DNA of 64,000 nt from Carboxylicivirga sediminis. GTDB lineage: Bacteria; Bacteroidota; Bacteroidia; Bacteroidales; Marinilabiliaceae. The notes beneath the pieces were generated by a model that had not been told where the DNA came from, searched no databases, and worked only from the letters and a program-made list of their open reading frames with translations. This document shows, piece after piece, positions 24,665 to 36,936 of this stretch (position 1 is the stretch's first letter; the number at the start of each line of letters is the position of its first letter). The stretch spans positions 1 to 64,000 of the forward strand of contig NZ_JAGTAR010000026.1 of the NCBI RefSeq assembly GCF_018156225.1. The letters run 5' to 3'. Made by a program: the position numbers and the translations under genes.

Positions 24665-25618
24665 ATGACTGTAGCAGAACAAATAAAATCAACCACTAAA
24701 ACCGGCTTTTCCTTTGAATTACTACCACCACTCAAAGGCAATAGCATTGATAAAGTCTTTAATACCATTGAACAACTAAAAGAGTTTAACCCGCTCTATA
24801 TTAATATAACGTCGCACAGGGATGAGATGCAGTATAAGGATACCGCCAATGGGCTTTATGAGCGGCGTGTGATTCGTAAACGACCAGGTACTGTAGCCGT
24901 GGCAGCATCTATCCAGCATAGTTATGGTATTAAGGTAGTGCCACACATCATATGCAGTGGTTTTACAAAAAGTGAGACCGAGTACGCTTTGATTGACCTC
25001 AATTTTCTGGGAATTCATGATGTCTTATTATTGAGAGGTGATAATTCCAATAAAGCGCGATTTGCTTCCACGTCGGAGGAAAGTAATAATTATGCGCTTG
25101 ATTTGGTCAATCAGGTGAATGAATTAAATGCCGGACAGTTTCTGGATGGCACATTACTCGATGCATTTGATACGCCTTTTAGTTATGGGGTGGCCGGTTA
25201 TCCTGAGAAGCATGAAGAGGCTCCTAATATGGAATCTGACCTGTACTGGTTAAAACAGAAAGTTGACGCTGGTGCTGAGTATATTGTTACCCAAATGTTC
25301 TTTGATAATAGTAAGTACTTTGAGTTTGTTAATAGAGCTCGTGCCATGGGCATAACGGTTCCTATTGTTCCAGGTTTAAAGCCAGTTACTTTGATGAACC
25401 AGCTTACGGTACTACCAAAAATCTTTCACGTGGATATACCTGAGGATTTTGCCAAAGAAATCAGGAAATGTAAAAATAATGATGAGGTGAAACAGGTGGG
25501 TGTAGAATGGTGTATTCATCAGGCAAAAGAGCTGATACAGCATAATGTACCTATTCTGCATTTTTACACCATGATGGCCACAGCAAGCACCCGCAAGGTG
25601 GCGGAGGCTATCTATTAA
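24665..25618 (+). CDS. metF: Methylenetetrahydrofolate reductase
   Basis: A 317-residue flavoprotein that reduces 5,10-methylene-THF to 5-methyl-THF, the methyl donor for MetH. Motifs are GFSFELLPPLKG (N-terminal active-site Glu), VVPHIICSGFTKSETEYAL, and VDAGAEYIVTQMFFDNSKYF. The start at 24665 (MTVAEQIK) gives the usual length; in-frame upstream ATGs at 24590 and 24608 would add an atypical tail. It forms an operon with metH. Confidence 0.95.
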   Translation: MTVAEQIKSTTKTGFSFELLPPLKGNSIDKVFNTIEQLKEFNPLYINITSHRDEMQYKDTANGLYERRVIRKRPGTVAVAASIQHSYGIKVVPHIICSGFTKSETEYALIDLNFLGIHDVLLLRGDNSNKARFASTSEESNNYALDLVNQVNELNAGQFLDGTLLDAFDTPFSYGVAGYPEKHEEAPNMESDLYWLKQKVDAGAEYIVTQMFFDNSKYFEFVNRARAMGITVPIVPGLKPVTLMNQLTVLPKIFHVDIPEDFAKEIRKCKNNDEVKQVGVEWCIHQAKELIQHNVPILHFYTMMATASTRKVAEAIY

Positions 25619-25664
25619 GGGGATTACCGTTATTTTATTGACCATTAAACATCAAAATATCAGG

Positions 25665-26279
25665 ATGAAGAAATTAGTAACATTAACAAGTGTGGCGCTA
25701 ATGATAGTCTCACTGGCTTGTCAGTCGACGGGCAAAAAGAATAAACAAGAGGAAAGCCAGTCGGTTCATAAAACAGCAGAGCAGGCAGTAACGGAAAGTA
25801 TCAATATGCCAGCTTATTTTCAGGCTGCTTTGGAGGGCGATTTAGATAAAGTAAAGGCAGCGATCGGCAGCGGTATTGATATCAATGCGATGGACGAAAA
25901 TCAGCACAGTGCTTTAATGCTGGCTGCTTATAACGGGCATCACCACATTGTTTCGGTATTGCTTGAAAATGGAGCTGAGATTGATGCTGTAGATGGCATG
26001 AACCGCACGGCGCTGATGTTTGCCTCAACCGGTCCGTTTACACAAGCTGTAGATGTGTTGATACAAGCTGGAGCCAATGTGAATGCTACAGATAATGAAG
26101 AGCAGTGGACACCCGTGATGATGGCGGCCTCAGAAGGTCAACTGGAAGTTGTTAAGCTATTGGTAGCTAACGGAGCCGACCTTTCCATGGTGGATGTGGA
26201 TGGTGAATCGTCACTGGATTTTGCCCAATCAAAAGGCCACCAGGAAGTGGTAGCCTATATTCAATCGCAGCAGAAATAA
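25665..26279 (+). CDS. Ankyrin-repeat lipoprotein
   Basis: A ~204-residue protein. The signal MKKLVTLTSVALMIVSLAC has a lipobox SLAC, followed by a short polar linker and about four ankyrin repeats (HSALMLAAYNGHHHIVSVLL; TPVMMAASEGQLEVVKLLV). Ankyrin repeats are protein-binding scaffolds, and the partner is unknown. The start at 25665 is chosen to begin the signal peptide; the frame is open to 25638. Its TAA directly abuts the stop codon of the convergent glycosyltransferase gene. Confidence 0.85.
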   Translation: MKKLVTLTSVALMIVSLACQSTGKKNKQEESQSVHKTAEQAVTESINMPAYFQAALEGDLDKVKAAIGSGIDINAMDENQHSALMLAAYNGHHHIVSVLLENGAEIDAVDGMNRTALMFASTGPFTQAVDVLIQAGANVNATDNEEQWTPVMMAASEGQLEVVKLLVANGADLSMVDVDGESSLDFAQSKGHQEVVAYIQSQQK

Positions 26280-27296
26280 TTAAAAGTCAATCGACTTAGC
26301 AACTAATTGAGGGGAGATGTCCATGAGGCATTTCCTCTCTTCTTTTATCTTGCATTTGGTACTGCCATCTTTGGTACACGGGCGACAAGGTAAATCCACC
26401 TCCATAATTTTCATCTTTGGGTTTGATGGATAGCCGAAAGCGGTGGGGCCAATAATCGCCTGTCCCGGTTTCTGAAACAGGTCAGCTGCATGTAAGAACC
26501 CGGTATCGCCACTGATAACATATGGTGAATGCCACACAGCACAGAAGCTTTCCATTAATGAGGTTTGACCTGCCAGGTTAATCACACGCTCAGGTGCAGC
26601 TGCTTTAATTTCCTCACAAAATGTATCGCCAGGTCCACCTAATACCACAAAGTGCAGGTCTTCTCTTATTTTAACCAGCTCTTGCCAGTAATTAACCGGC
26701 CAACGCTTAAGTTCCCAGGCAGCAGAGGGGACAAGCGTCACAAATTTCTGGCCTTGGGGTAGCTGTTTTAAAACCAGGTTTTCTATCTTTTCTTCTGTTT
26801 CACGCGGGAAACGCCAGTCGTTAAAAGGCGTATTAAACTCATTGACCTGCCATTTTTTCAATGGCTGACGAAACGAGTCCAGTGCCTTAAATGGTTTTGG
26901 AAGCAGATTAACACCAAATTTAAACAGCAATAAGCGCTTGAGGCGATCTTTATGTCGTGTTACCAGCTTATTTCTTTTAAATATGTTACAAATGCCAAAG
27001 GGGCACAACATCAGTTTAAGGATGTTTGAACGAATATTACTATGGGCATCATAGATAAGGTCAAACTGCTCCTTTTTGAGTTTCGAACCCAGCTTAAAAA
27101 CGCCTCCAAATCCTTCTTTCCTATCAAAGGCCCAAATGCGGTCAATGCGGGGATCGATCTTAACCAGTGACTCCATGTCGGCGCGCACCACCCAGTGAAT
27201 TTCAGCCTGTGGGAATTGGTTTTTCAGGCCAGTCACCACCGACATGCATTGAATGATATCACCAATTGAGCTTAATCGTATAATAAGGATTTTCAT
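26280..27296 (-). CDS. Glycosyltransferase family 9 (heptosyltransferase-like)
   Basis: A 338-residue GT-B fold enzyme of GT9, which builds the LPS core. The opening ILIIRLSSIGDIIQCMSVV is the family N-terminus. LVPSAAWELKRWPVNYWQEL and SGDTGFLHAADLF match the ADP-heptose/acceptor regions. Cysteines near the C-terminus (CRPCTKDG…CKIKEERKC) resemble those of lipid-A-core GT9 proteins. The acceptor sugar cannot be specified. Confidence 0.9.
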   Translation of the reverse strand: MKILIIRLSSIGDIIQCMSVVTGLKNQFPQAEIHWVVRADMESLVKIDPRIDRIWAFDRKEGFGGVFKLGSKLKKEQFDLIYDAHSNIRSNILKLMLCPFGICNIFKRNKLVTRHKDRLKRLLLFKFGVNLLPKPFKALDSFRQPLKKWQVNEFNTPFNDWRFPRETEEKIENLVLKQLPQGQKFVTLVPSAAWELKRWPVNYWQELVKIREDLHFVVLGGPGDTFCEEIKAAAPERVINLAGQTSLMESFCAVWHSPYVISGDTGFLHAADLFQKPGQAIIGPTAFGYPSNPKMKIMEVDLPCRPCTKDGSTKCKIKEERKCLMDISPQLVAKSIDF

Positions 27297-27366
27297 GCTT
27301 TATAAAATATAGTAAAAGAGGTGTATAAACCGCTTCGTTGAGATGTAATAAAGCGCAAAAATAACA

Positions 27367-27391
27367 AAATCCCGGTGTATTGCCGGGATTT
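27367..27391 (-). terminator. Terminator of atpDC
   Basis: AAATCCCGG (27367-27375) pairs with CCGGGATTT (27383-27391). On the minus strand it is followed by TGTTAT. Confidence 0.7.
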
Positions 27392-27418
27392 CATTTGTGT
27401 TATATCGTAAACAGGCTA

Positions 27419-27669
27419 TTAGCTCTTATGAATTAGGATGGTCACCTTATTGTTTTCGCATTCTAATACGCCACTTTTGCAGTCAAAATACTCTTCGCTA
27501 CCTGTTTTACTAATCACCCTTATCTTACCTTCAATAAGAACAGAAATGATGGGTGCGTGATTCTTCAGCAAGGTAAATTGCCCTTTTTCACCAGGGACGG
27601 TTACCAATCCAACCGGTGCATCGTAGATGACCTTTACGGGTGTCACTATTTCGCAATGCAGATCTTCCA

Positions 27670-27670
<1 letters not shown>
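27419..27670 (-). CDS. atpC: ATP synthase F1 epsilon subunit, short form
   Basis: An 83-residue beta-sandwich domain of the epsilon subunit (CEIVTPVKVIYDAPVGLVTV; GQFTLLKNHAPIISVL). The C-terminal helical hairpin present in E. coli epsilon (139 aa), which inhibits ATP hydrolysis, is missing, as is usual in Bacteroidota. The start overlaps the atpD stop by one base (TAATG), so translation is coupled. Confidence 0.93.
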
Positions 27671-30194
<2,524 letters not shown>

Positions 30195-30207
30195 AAATTG
30201 ATGTGTG

Positions 30208-32619
30208 TTATTCTGATTTAAGCTCGTGTTTCGTTTCTATTCTTAGTTCTTCCAGTTCAATGTCCTCATCTTCATCGTAAATATGTAATAAAGGCTCTTT
30301 GAAGGACTGATTAGTAATAGCCTTCTCTAACGTTAACAACAACGCCGGCAGAAGAATAAGGTTTGAAAACAGAGCGATTAAAAGCGTAACGGCTACTAAT
30401 ATACCCAATGCCACGGTGCCACCAAACTGCGATACACTGAAGATGCCAAACCCAAAGAACAGAATGATAGAAGTGTAAATCATACTCACACCTGTTTCCT
30501 TTAAAGCCAATACCACAGCTGCCCGAATACTCCAGTTGGTTTCCGATAGCTCTTGGCGGTATTTGGCAAGGTAGTGGATGGTATCATCGACACTAATACC
30601 AAAGGCTATACTGAAAACCAAGATGGTGGAAGGTTTAATGGGTATGTGGAAAAAGCCCATGAGTGCTGCCGTCATAATAAGCGGAAAGATGTTTGGTATT
30701 AAGGATACCAACACCATTCTTTTGGATGAGAACATCCAGGCCATGAAGGAGGCGATCAGTACAATGGCCAATAGCAGACTGGTAAACAGGTTGCGTACCA
30801 GGTAATCGGTTCCTTTAAAAAACACTACGCTGGCTCCTGTCAGAGAAGTGTAATATTTGTCTGCCGGAAATACACTGGTGATGGTTTCACGGATTTTTTT
30901 ATCTAGCACAGCCATCTCAGTGGTGCCAATATCCTTCATGCGGAAGCTTAAGCGGGCCCGCTGCTTGGTTGAGTCAATAAACGTAGTGACCAGTCCGTTA
31001 TTGGCTGTTGCCTCCGTATTGCTTTTATTGACATACGAAAGAATAAAATTGCGCTCCTGGTTGCTGGGTACTTTGTAATGGCTTTCCTTGCCATTATAGA
31101 AAGCCTGACGTGCAAATTTCACCACTTCAACCATCGAAAGCGGGTGCGAGATAGCGTCGAATGCTTTCAGCTCTTCCTGCAGCTTGTCCATGCGTTTCAG
31201 GTTACTGCCCGATATGGCACCATTGGCTTTCTTTGTGTCAATCATTAGCTCCAGTGGCATTAAGCCATTGAAGTTTTCTTCAAAAAATTTGAGATCAACA
31301 TACAGCGGATCATCATGGGGGATGTCATCGAGCATAAAGCCCGTGGTTTTAATCTTTGAGATACCAAAGAAACCCAACAACAACATGAATCCGGCCACCC
31401 AGTAAACTTTCGTTCGGTGATTTAATGAGATGCGCACCAATCCGTTAACAGCTTTGCCTACCAGTTGGTTATCGAGGTGATTCAGGTGACGCTCCTTTGG
31501 CCCATCCAGAAAACTGAAGATGATGGGAATTAATAGGATTGACAGGACGAATACTACCATAATGTTAATGGCCGCTATCACTCCAAATTCTACCAAAATT
31601 TTACTGCTGGTGAAAATAAATGTGGCGAATCCCGAAGCTGTGGTCAGGTTGGTTAGAAATGTAGCATTACCTATTTTGCGGATAACACGCTGCAGTGCCT
31701 TGATTTTGTTTTTGTGCTTACGGTATTCCTGGTGATACTTGTTGAGAAGAAATACTGAGTTGGGGATACCAATTACAATAATCAATGGCGGAATCATACC
31801 GGTTAGGATGGTGATTTTGTAGCCGAAAATCCCTTGAATACCTAAGGCCCATATAACAGCAATGCCAACCACCAGCATTGAAAACATGACCACCTTAAAC
31901 GAACGGAAGAATAAGAAAATGATAAGCGCAGTAATACCTAAAGCCAGGAAAATGAACATGTTCAGTTCCTTCTTAATCATTTCGGCTGTTACCACTCGTA
32001 TAAACGGAAGTCCTGAATAATGTATATCGTGCCTGCTGTTCTCAACAAATTGCTGCCCAACTTCTTGAATATCTTCAATCAACTTCACCCGCTTTTTGCT
32101 GTGCAGGAGTTCATCATCAAGCGTAATGGCCATCAGAAAGGCATCTTTGTTTTCGTTGTATAAAAGCTCTTTGTAAAATGGCAGAGAATAAAATACATCT
32201 TTAAGTGAGTCGAGTTCAGTTTGATACTTGACCTTTTCTGGAAAAATAGGAGCTATCTCAAAGCGCTTCTCTTTGCTGTTCTTTTTCAGGTCATAGGATT
32301 GACCCACTGAAAAAACGGAGGTAACTCCATTTATCTCAAGGAGTGATTTAGAAAGGTCCTGCCAATTGTTAAAATCACTAAGCTCAAAAAAATCTTCGTT
32401 CTTAATGCCTATTATGACCATGTTTCCTTCATTCCCATAGATATTCAGAAATTCTTCATACTCCAGGTAGGTTGGGTCATCTTCGGGTAACAGGGGGGCA
32501 TACTGGTACGACATTTCAATCTGCCGCGACATGATGCCCATAAAAACGGTTACTATAAATAATGCTATTAAAATGGCTATTCGGTTACGCAGTATATAGC
32601 GTGCAATATTAATCCACAT
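30208..32619 (-). CDS. MMPL/RND family transporter
   Basis: An 803-residue membrane protein with the RND half-repeat layout: TM1 (~13-30), an extracytoplasmic domain (~35-215), five clustered TMs (~220-375), TM7 (~400), a second large domain, then TMs at ~625-790. Sequence features such as FSIAFGISVDDTIHYLAKY and GIPNSVFLLNKYHQE match the sterol-sensing/MMPL part of the family. It resembles hopanoid or lipid exporters of the predicted exporters of the RND superfamily. Next to a polyprenyl synthase gene, a hydrophobic substrate is plausible but unproven. Confidence 0.88.
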   Translation of the reverse strand: MWINIARYILRNRIAILIALFIVTVFMGIMSRQIEMSYQYAPLLPEDDPTYLEYEEFLNIYGNEGNMVIIGIKNEDFFELSDFNNWQDLSKSLLEINGVTSVFSVGQSYDLKKNSKEKRFEIAPIFPEKVKYQTELDSLKDVFYSLPFYKELLYNENKDAFLMAITLDDELLHSKKRVKLIEDIQEVGQQFVENSRHDIHYSGLPFIRVVTAEMIKKELNMFIFLALGITALIIFLFFRSFKVVMFSMLVVGIAVIWALGIQGIFGYKITILTGMIPPLIIVIGIPNSVFLLNKYHQEYRKHKNKIKALQRVIRKIGNATFLTNLTTASGFATFIFTSSKILVEFGVIAAINIMVVFVLSILLIPIIFSFLDGPKERHLNHLDNQLVGKAVNGLVRISLNHRTKVYWVAGFMLLLGFFGISKIKTTGFMLDDIPHDDPLYVDLKFFEENFNGLMPLELMIDTKKANGAISGSNLKRMDKLQEELKAFDAISHPLSMVEVVKFARQAFYNGKESHYKVPSNQERNFILSYVNKSNTEATANNGLVTTFIDSTKQRARLSFRMKDIGTTEMAVLDKKIRETITSVFPADKYYTSLTGASVVFFKGTDYLVRNLFTSLLLAIVLIASFMAWMFSSKRMVLVSLIPNIFPLIMTAALMGFFHIPIKPSTILVFSIAFGISVDDTIHYLAKYRQELSETNWSIRAAVVLALKETGVSMIYTSIILFFGFGIFSVSQFGGTVALGILVAVTLLIALFSNLILLPALLLTLEKAITNQSFKEPLLHIYDEDEDIELEELRIETKHELKSE

Positions 32620-32684
32620 CTCTTAATCTTCTCCTTTTTTGTGATTGTGCGAAAATAGGTAAAAAGGGTTTGTTGGGCAATGAT

Positions 32685-33731
32685 TTATTTGTCGCAGGTA
32701 ACCGAGGTAATAACTTCAATGTCAAACCAATGTTCTGCTCTGTTCGATTGGGTATGAAATACGCTTATTTTATTTGGGTGCAGAAGATTTGTAAGTTCAT
32801 CTTCTACCAATTGTGCCAAATCGGGGTTCGTAAGCAAAATCTTCAATTCTTCGATAAGTATTTCTGATGAGCCACAGTTGCTGATGACTTCTTCTATTGC
32901 TGTTTTGTAGAAGTCTATTTGCTCATTAATGCTATTGGCCTGTTGAGTGCTTAGGTTGCCAATAAAAACTTTTTGCAGACATGGCAGATAGCACGATTGT
33001 GTCAGGCCATTTGTGTTAATATAGTACTGGGCAGTTGGAAAACCATCTTTTGAAGCTGCTATAAAGTCGATGGAGAAACCTCCTGTTTTTATGCTGTTAT
33101 TCAGGGGTAGTGGGTAACCATGCTTAAAAAGGGTGGGATCGAAATATAAAGATCTCACTTCTTCAAGTGTTGCCAGGTTGCTCCACCCGGTAGAAGCAAT
33201 ATTCTTACCTTCTAAATCTTCCATGTAGTTGGAGATGGTGGCCAGGTGACCCAGGTGCATCTCTTCATGGTCGAGCAGCTGCTCTGCAAAATCATAACTC
33301 AACTGGATGCTACGGAGGATATCCTTCTCCTCAGTAAAATGGATGCCGCCTGAAAATATTATTTTATCATCGTTGATCGTAACAACGGTGTAGGGATGTT
33401 TTTGAAACACCTTAAAGCTAACTAAAGAACCAGGCTGGTCGAATAGTGTCAGTTTTAAAAGTGCTTTGTTGTTAACATCGGCAGGTTGTTGATTAATTAG
33501 TGTAAAAGCGGGTATGTGTTCCCCAAACAGTTGCTTGAGACTTTCAGTAAGGTGGGTCTGACAGCTGATGATATCATCAGAACTATCCAGCGAAATATAG
33601 CACTCAAGTTTGGCTATGCAGGCTTTATTCAGGTTTAAATCGCCAATGAATGATGACAGTTCTTTGCTGATTTCCTTTGTTTTGCCCAATAATAATAAGG
33701 ATGAGTCTATTTTTAGTGAGGTATGTTTCAT
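32685..33731 (-). CDS. RidA/chorismatase-like protein (divergent)
   Basis: A 348-residue soluble protein without clear family membership. The order of features recalls tandem YjgF/RidA-fold proteins of the FkbO/Hyg5 chorismatase-like group. QLFGEHIPAFTLINQQPA comes first, then a helical DFAEQLLDHEEMHLGHLATI, an aromatic-rich NYMEDLEG stretch, EEVRSLYFDP…HGYPLPLN…TGGFSIDFIAAS, and a second RidA-like half at the C-terminus. The match is by pattern only and the active-site residues are not clearly kept. It is divergent from the chemosensory cluster (222 bp gap). Confidence 0.4.
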   Translation of the reverse strand: MKHTSLKIDSSLLLLGKTKEISKELSSFIGDLNLNKACIAKLECYISLDSSDDIISCQTHLTESLKQLFGEHIPAFTLINQQPADVNNKALLKLTLFDQPGSLVSFKVFQKHPYTVVTINDDKIIFSGGIHFTEEKDILRSIQLSYDFAEQLLDHEEMHLGHLATISNYMEDLEGKNIASTGWSNLATLEEVRSLYFDPTLFKHGYPLPLNNSIKTGGFSIDFIAASKDGFPTAQYYINTNGLTQSCYLPCLQKVFIGNLSTQQANSINEQIDFYKTAIEEVISNCGSSEILIEELKILLTNPDLAQLVEDELTNLLHPNKISVFHTQSNRAEHWFDIEVITSVTCDK

Positions 33732-33952
33732 TTGTTTTGTGTTGATGTTTTGGAGGTATTTGACACCTATTTATTTAGCGTGGTTGGACTAGAAAAGTTG
33801 TGCAAAGTTAAGTGAAATGGCTTAATTTTTAACCCGTCATTTTGGATTCTTTTGTCCTAAAAATCAAAATTATTAAGGTAAAAAGAAACAATATAAGTTC
33901 TGGTGCGTACCAAAGCGCATTAAGATGTTGAATTTTGTAGGACAGATTTATT

Positions 33953-34465
33953 ATGAAAAAGGTTTTATTCTTTTTGGCTTTAATTGTTTTACCTTTAGCC
34001 GGAAACGCGCAGGTAGCTAAATTTAAGTCAGTATTTACATTGAGTTTCATAAGGCACATAGGCTGGACTGAATCAGCCAAACAAGGGGACTTTGTGATTG
34101 GAGTGGTGCGCGACAAGGAAATCGCTGATTGGATGTCGAAGTTATCTGCAGGTAAAAAATTCGGATTCCAAAATGTTGTTATTAAAGAGTTTAAATCTCC
34201 AGAAGAAGTTGTAGATTGCCAGGTGGTTTACGTTTCATCTAACGTTAATTTCTCGAAGCATGCCGCAACTATTGTAAGTAAAGTTAATGGAGGCAGTACG
34301 TTAATAATTACCGAAGCCGAAGGTGCGTGTAATTCGGGATCGATGATTAACTTTGTGGTTAGAGATGATAAACTTAAATTTGAGATCCATAAAGGCAATG
34401 CTGCTAAATTTGGTTTACAAATTAGCTCAAAGCTCGAAGGGATGTCAAATGCAATTAGCCTATAA
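33953..34465 (+). CDS. YfiR family (DUF4154) periplasmic protein
   Basis: A 170-residue protein with signal peptide (KKVLFFLALIVLPLAGNAQ) and a YfiR/DUF4154 domain: FTLSFIRHIGWTESAKQGDF, FVIGVVRDKEIADW, and MINFVVRDDKLKFEIHKGNA. In Pseudomonas, YfiR is a periplasmic redox-responsive repressor of the c-di-GMP synthase YfiN. Here no cyclase is present; an MCP begins 10 bp downstream. It may act as the periplasmic input protein for that receptor. First gene of the chemosensory cluster. Confidence 0.85.
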   Translation: MKKVLFFLALIVLPLAGNAQVAKFKSVFTLSFIRHIGWTESAKQGDFVIGVVRDKEIADWMSKLSAGKKFGFQNVVIKEFKSPEEVVDCQVVYVSSNVNFSKHAATIVSKVNGGSTLIITEAEGACNSGSMINFVVRDDKLKFEIHKGNAAKFGLQISSKLEGMSNAISL

Positions 34466-34474
34466 CAAGTAATC

Positions 34475-36223
34475 ATGAAAAACATCAAACTGAATATTGC
34501 CCAAAAATTGTTAGCCGGGTTCGGACTCATCCTGTTGTTGATTATAGCTAACGGAATCTGGACTTATTCTACGCTGACAAGTAGTAAAAATTTAAATCGA
34601 AAATTAACAGGTCTGTATTCGCCCTCAACAACTGAGCTTGAGAGTCTGGCGGATGCTGTTAATGAGTCGAAGATGCTGATTCGTAGCTGGGTATTTATCG
34701 ATACGCAGTCAGGAACACCTGATAAAGTGCGTTTAGGTGAATTGCATTCCACCGAGTACAAGGCTTTGAAAGAAGAATTACTTGCCTTAAGCAAGCTTTG
34801 GATTGAAGAAGAAGGGAATGAGGAAGATGTAGAAACATTAAACACTATCTTCCACGATGTTGATTCTTTATTTCAGATGCAGCAGTACGTGATGAGCAGC
34901 CTGAACTCATTTGAGGCCTATGAGGATGCCATGGTGCTGTTCGAAGTGGAGCCAATGGTGCAGGAGGGTGGTGAAATTATTTCATTGTGCGAGTCAATTG
35001 ATACTACAATACGTGAGTTAACAACTAAATATGATGAGGCAACTAATGTAGCCTTATCTGGCAGTAACAGAAGTTTTACTGTGTTACAGTGGGTTATTAT
35101 TATTATGAGCTTGCTGGTTATTGCTGGTGCACTCATTACCGCTTACATGCTATATAACTCCATTATTACACCGCTTAACAAAGGTGTTACTTTTGCACAG
35201 GCAATAGGGCAAGGCGATTTAACTGCCACAGTTGATGTTGAACAGGATGATGAAATAGGTGATTTAGCCAAAGCTTTGGTTAGCATGGCTGAAAACCTTA
35301 AAGATACAGTGAATACCATTAAGTCAAATGCCAATGATTTGGTGACTTCAAGTACTCAGTTAAAGTCGAGCTCTTTACAATTGTCTAAAGGTTCAGCTGA
35401 TCAGGCTGCTTCAGCTGAGGAAGTATCAACTTCTATTGAAGAAATGGTAGCTAATATCGATCAGAATACTGATAATGCGATTCAAACAGAGAAGATAACT
35501 GTTGAAACAGCTAAAGATGTAAGTGTTGCTGATGAGCTTTCGTCACAGGCTGCCAAAGTGATGAAGGATGTTTCTGAGAAAATTACCATCATCAGCGATA
35601 TTGCCTTCCAAACAAATATTCTGGCGCTGAATGCGGCTGTTGAAGCAGCCAGAGCTGGTGAGCACGGAAGAGGATTCTCTGTTGTGGCAGCTGAGGTGCG
35701 TAAGTTGGCCGAGCGCAGTAAAACGGCAGCTGACGAGATCGTATCGCTTGTTTCTACAGGTCTGAAGGTGTCTACTGAAGCTGGCGAAAAATCAAAAGCG
35801 CTGGTGCCGGATATCGAAAAAACCACGCAGCTCATTAAAGAAATTTCTGCTGCAAGTATGGAGCAAAAAACAGGGGCTGAACAAATTAACCTGGCTATGC
35901 AGCAACTCAATATGATTACGCAGGAAAATGCATCATCATCTGATGAGTTGACACAGAGTTCTGATTTGTTGGCTAATTTAGCCGATAACCTGAATGAAGC
36001 AGTTAGCTATTTCAAGCTTGATAAAAAATCTGCTAAGGCGACCGATAAAACAGGTAAGAAAGAGGCGAAAATGCCTGTGGAAAATACTACTGAGAAGGTA
36101 GCTGTTAAGTCTGAGCCAAAGGCAGCACCGAAGCCAACAACTGGCAATGGACAGAAAAAGGCCGATAATCCATTCTCTAATTTCGATAAGGATTTTGACT
36201 TGGATAATTACGAGAAATTTTAA
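34475..36223 (+). CDS. Methyl-accepting chemotaxis protein
   Basis: A 582-residue receptor. TM1 is at ~12-30, a four-helix-bundle-like periplasmic domain at ~35-200, TM2 at ~203-227, HAMP at ~228-280, and the signalling coiled coil with the kinase-binding tip [19 protein letters not shown] at ~377-395. A Lys/Ala/Pro-rich flexible linker (~525-565) ends in NYEKF, which resembles the CheR/CheB tether pentapeptide NWETF. It is the only MCP in the cluster, 9 bp after the YfiR-like gene. Confidence 0.95.
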   Translation: MKNIKLNIAQKLLAGFGLILLLIIANGIWTYSTLTSSKNLNRKLTGLYSPSTTELESLADAVNESKMLIRSWVFIDTQSGTPDKVRLGELHSTEYKALKEELLALSKLWIEEEGNEEDVETLNTIFHDVDSLFQMQQYVMSSLNSFEAYEDAMVLFEVEPMVQEGGEIISLCESIDTTIRELTTKYDEATNVALSGSNRSFTVLQWVIIIMSLLVIAGALITAYMLYNSIITPLNKGVTFAQAIGQGDLTATVDVEQDDEIGDLAKALVSMAENLKDTVNTIKSNANDLVTSSTQLKSSSLQLSKGSADQAASAEEVSTSIEEMVANIDQNTDNAIQTEKITVETAKDVSVADELSSQAAKVMKDVSEKITIISDIAFQTNILALNAAVEAARAGEHGRGFSVVAAEVRKLAERSKTAADEIVSLVSTGLKVSTEAGEKSKALVPDIEKTTQLIKEISAASMEQKTGAEQINLAMQQLNMITQENASSSDELTQSSDLLANLADNLNEAVSYFKLDKKSAKATDKTGKKEAKMPVENTTEKVAVKSEPKAAPKPTTGNGQKKADNPFSNFDKDFDLDNYEKF

Positions 36224-36233
36224 GGTGTAGACC

Positions 36234-36545
36234 ATGGAAAATTTACCATATACAGTACTAATTGATGAATTGCCTGAGAAAACTATGATGCGCTTCTCAG
36301 GGCAGCTAATCATTAATCACATCGAAAAAATTACAGCAACTGTAAAAAACGGTTTAATATCCGATAAGGATTTACAGATCGAAGTAGATAATCCTGAGAG
36401 TGTTGATGTAACCTTTATACAGTTGTTATTGGCATTAAAAGCAACATTAAGTGCCAACGGAAAAAAAGTAGAAGTAAATGCTGAGTTAAGTGAAGATATA
36501 AAAAAGCTTATCTTGAACTCAGGTTTTCAGTATGTTCTTAATTAA
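36234..36545 (+). CDS. STAS domain protein
   Basis: A 103-residue single STAS (anti-anti-sigma-like) domain. A hydrophobic strand is followed by VDVTFIQLLLALKATLSANG, where Thr in DVTF sits at the position of the phosphorylated Ser in SpoIIAA-type proteins. In partner-switching systems such a protein is phosphorylated by a GHKL kinase and dephosphorylated by a SpoIIE/PP2C phosphatase. A SpoIIE-domain protein ends this same cluster. Confidence 0.82.
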   Translation: MENLPYTVLIDELPEKTMMRFSGQLIINHIEKITATVKNGLISDKDLQIEVDNPESVDVTFIQLLLALKATLSANGKKVEVNAELSEDIKKLILNSGFQYVLN

Positions 36546-36569
36546 TCTATAATAACTAGAATAATAATT

Positions 36570-36935
36570 ATGGCTAAAACAGTTCTCATCGTTGATGATT
36601 CAGAAAGTATCCGCGAAGTAGTCAACTTTACCTTGCAAAATGAAGGTTATGAGGTATTGGTGGGCGTTGATGGTGAAGATGCTCAAAAATTCCTGGACGG
36701 CAGAACAATTGATATTGTAATTACCGACCTACATATGCCAAACCTCGATGGCCTTGGGCTGATTCGCAAGATAAGAGAGATTGAAGCATATAAGCACATT
36801 CCAATCTTATTTTTAACGACCGAATCGCAAGCTTCAAAAAAGATGGAAGCTAAGCAGGCCGGCGCTACCGGGTGGATTATCAAACCATTTGTTCCCGCTA
36901 AGCTATTGAGTGCAATTTCTCGTGTCTTAAGATAA
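36570..36935 (+). CDS. cheY: CheY-like response regulator
   Basis: A 121-residue stand-alone receiver domain. The acidic pocket is VDD (8-10), the phospho-acceptor is Asp53 in ITDLHMP, the switch residues are T83/T84 and the Lys is K105 in IIKPF. It has no output domain and so acts by protein contact after phosphorylation by CheA. It is 2 bp before an Hpt gene. Confidence 0.95.
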   Translation: MAKTVLIVDDSESIREVVNFTLQNEGYEVLVGVDGEDAQKFLDGRTIDIVITDLHMPNLDGLGLIRKIREIEAYKHIPILFLTTESQASKKMEAKQAGATGWIIKPFVPAKLLSAISRVLR

Positions 36936-36936
36936 G

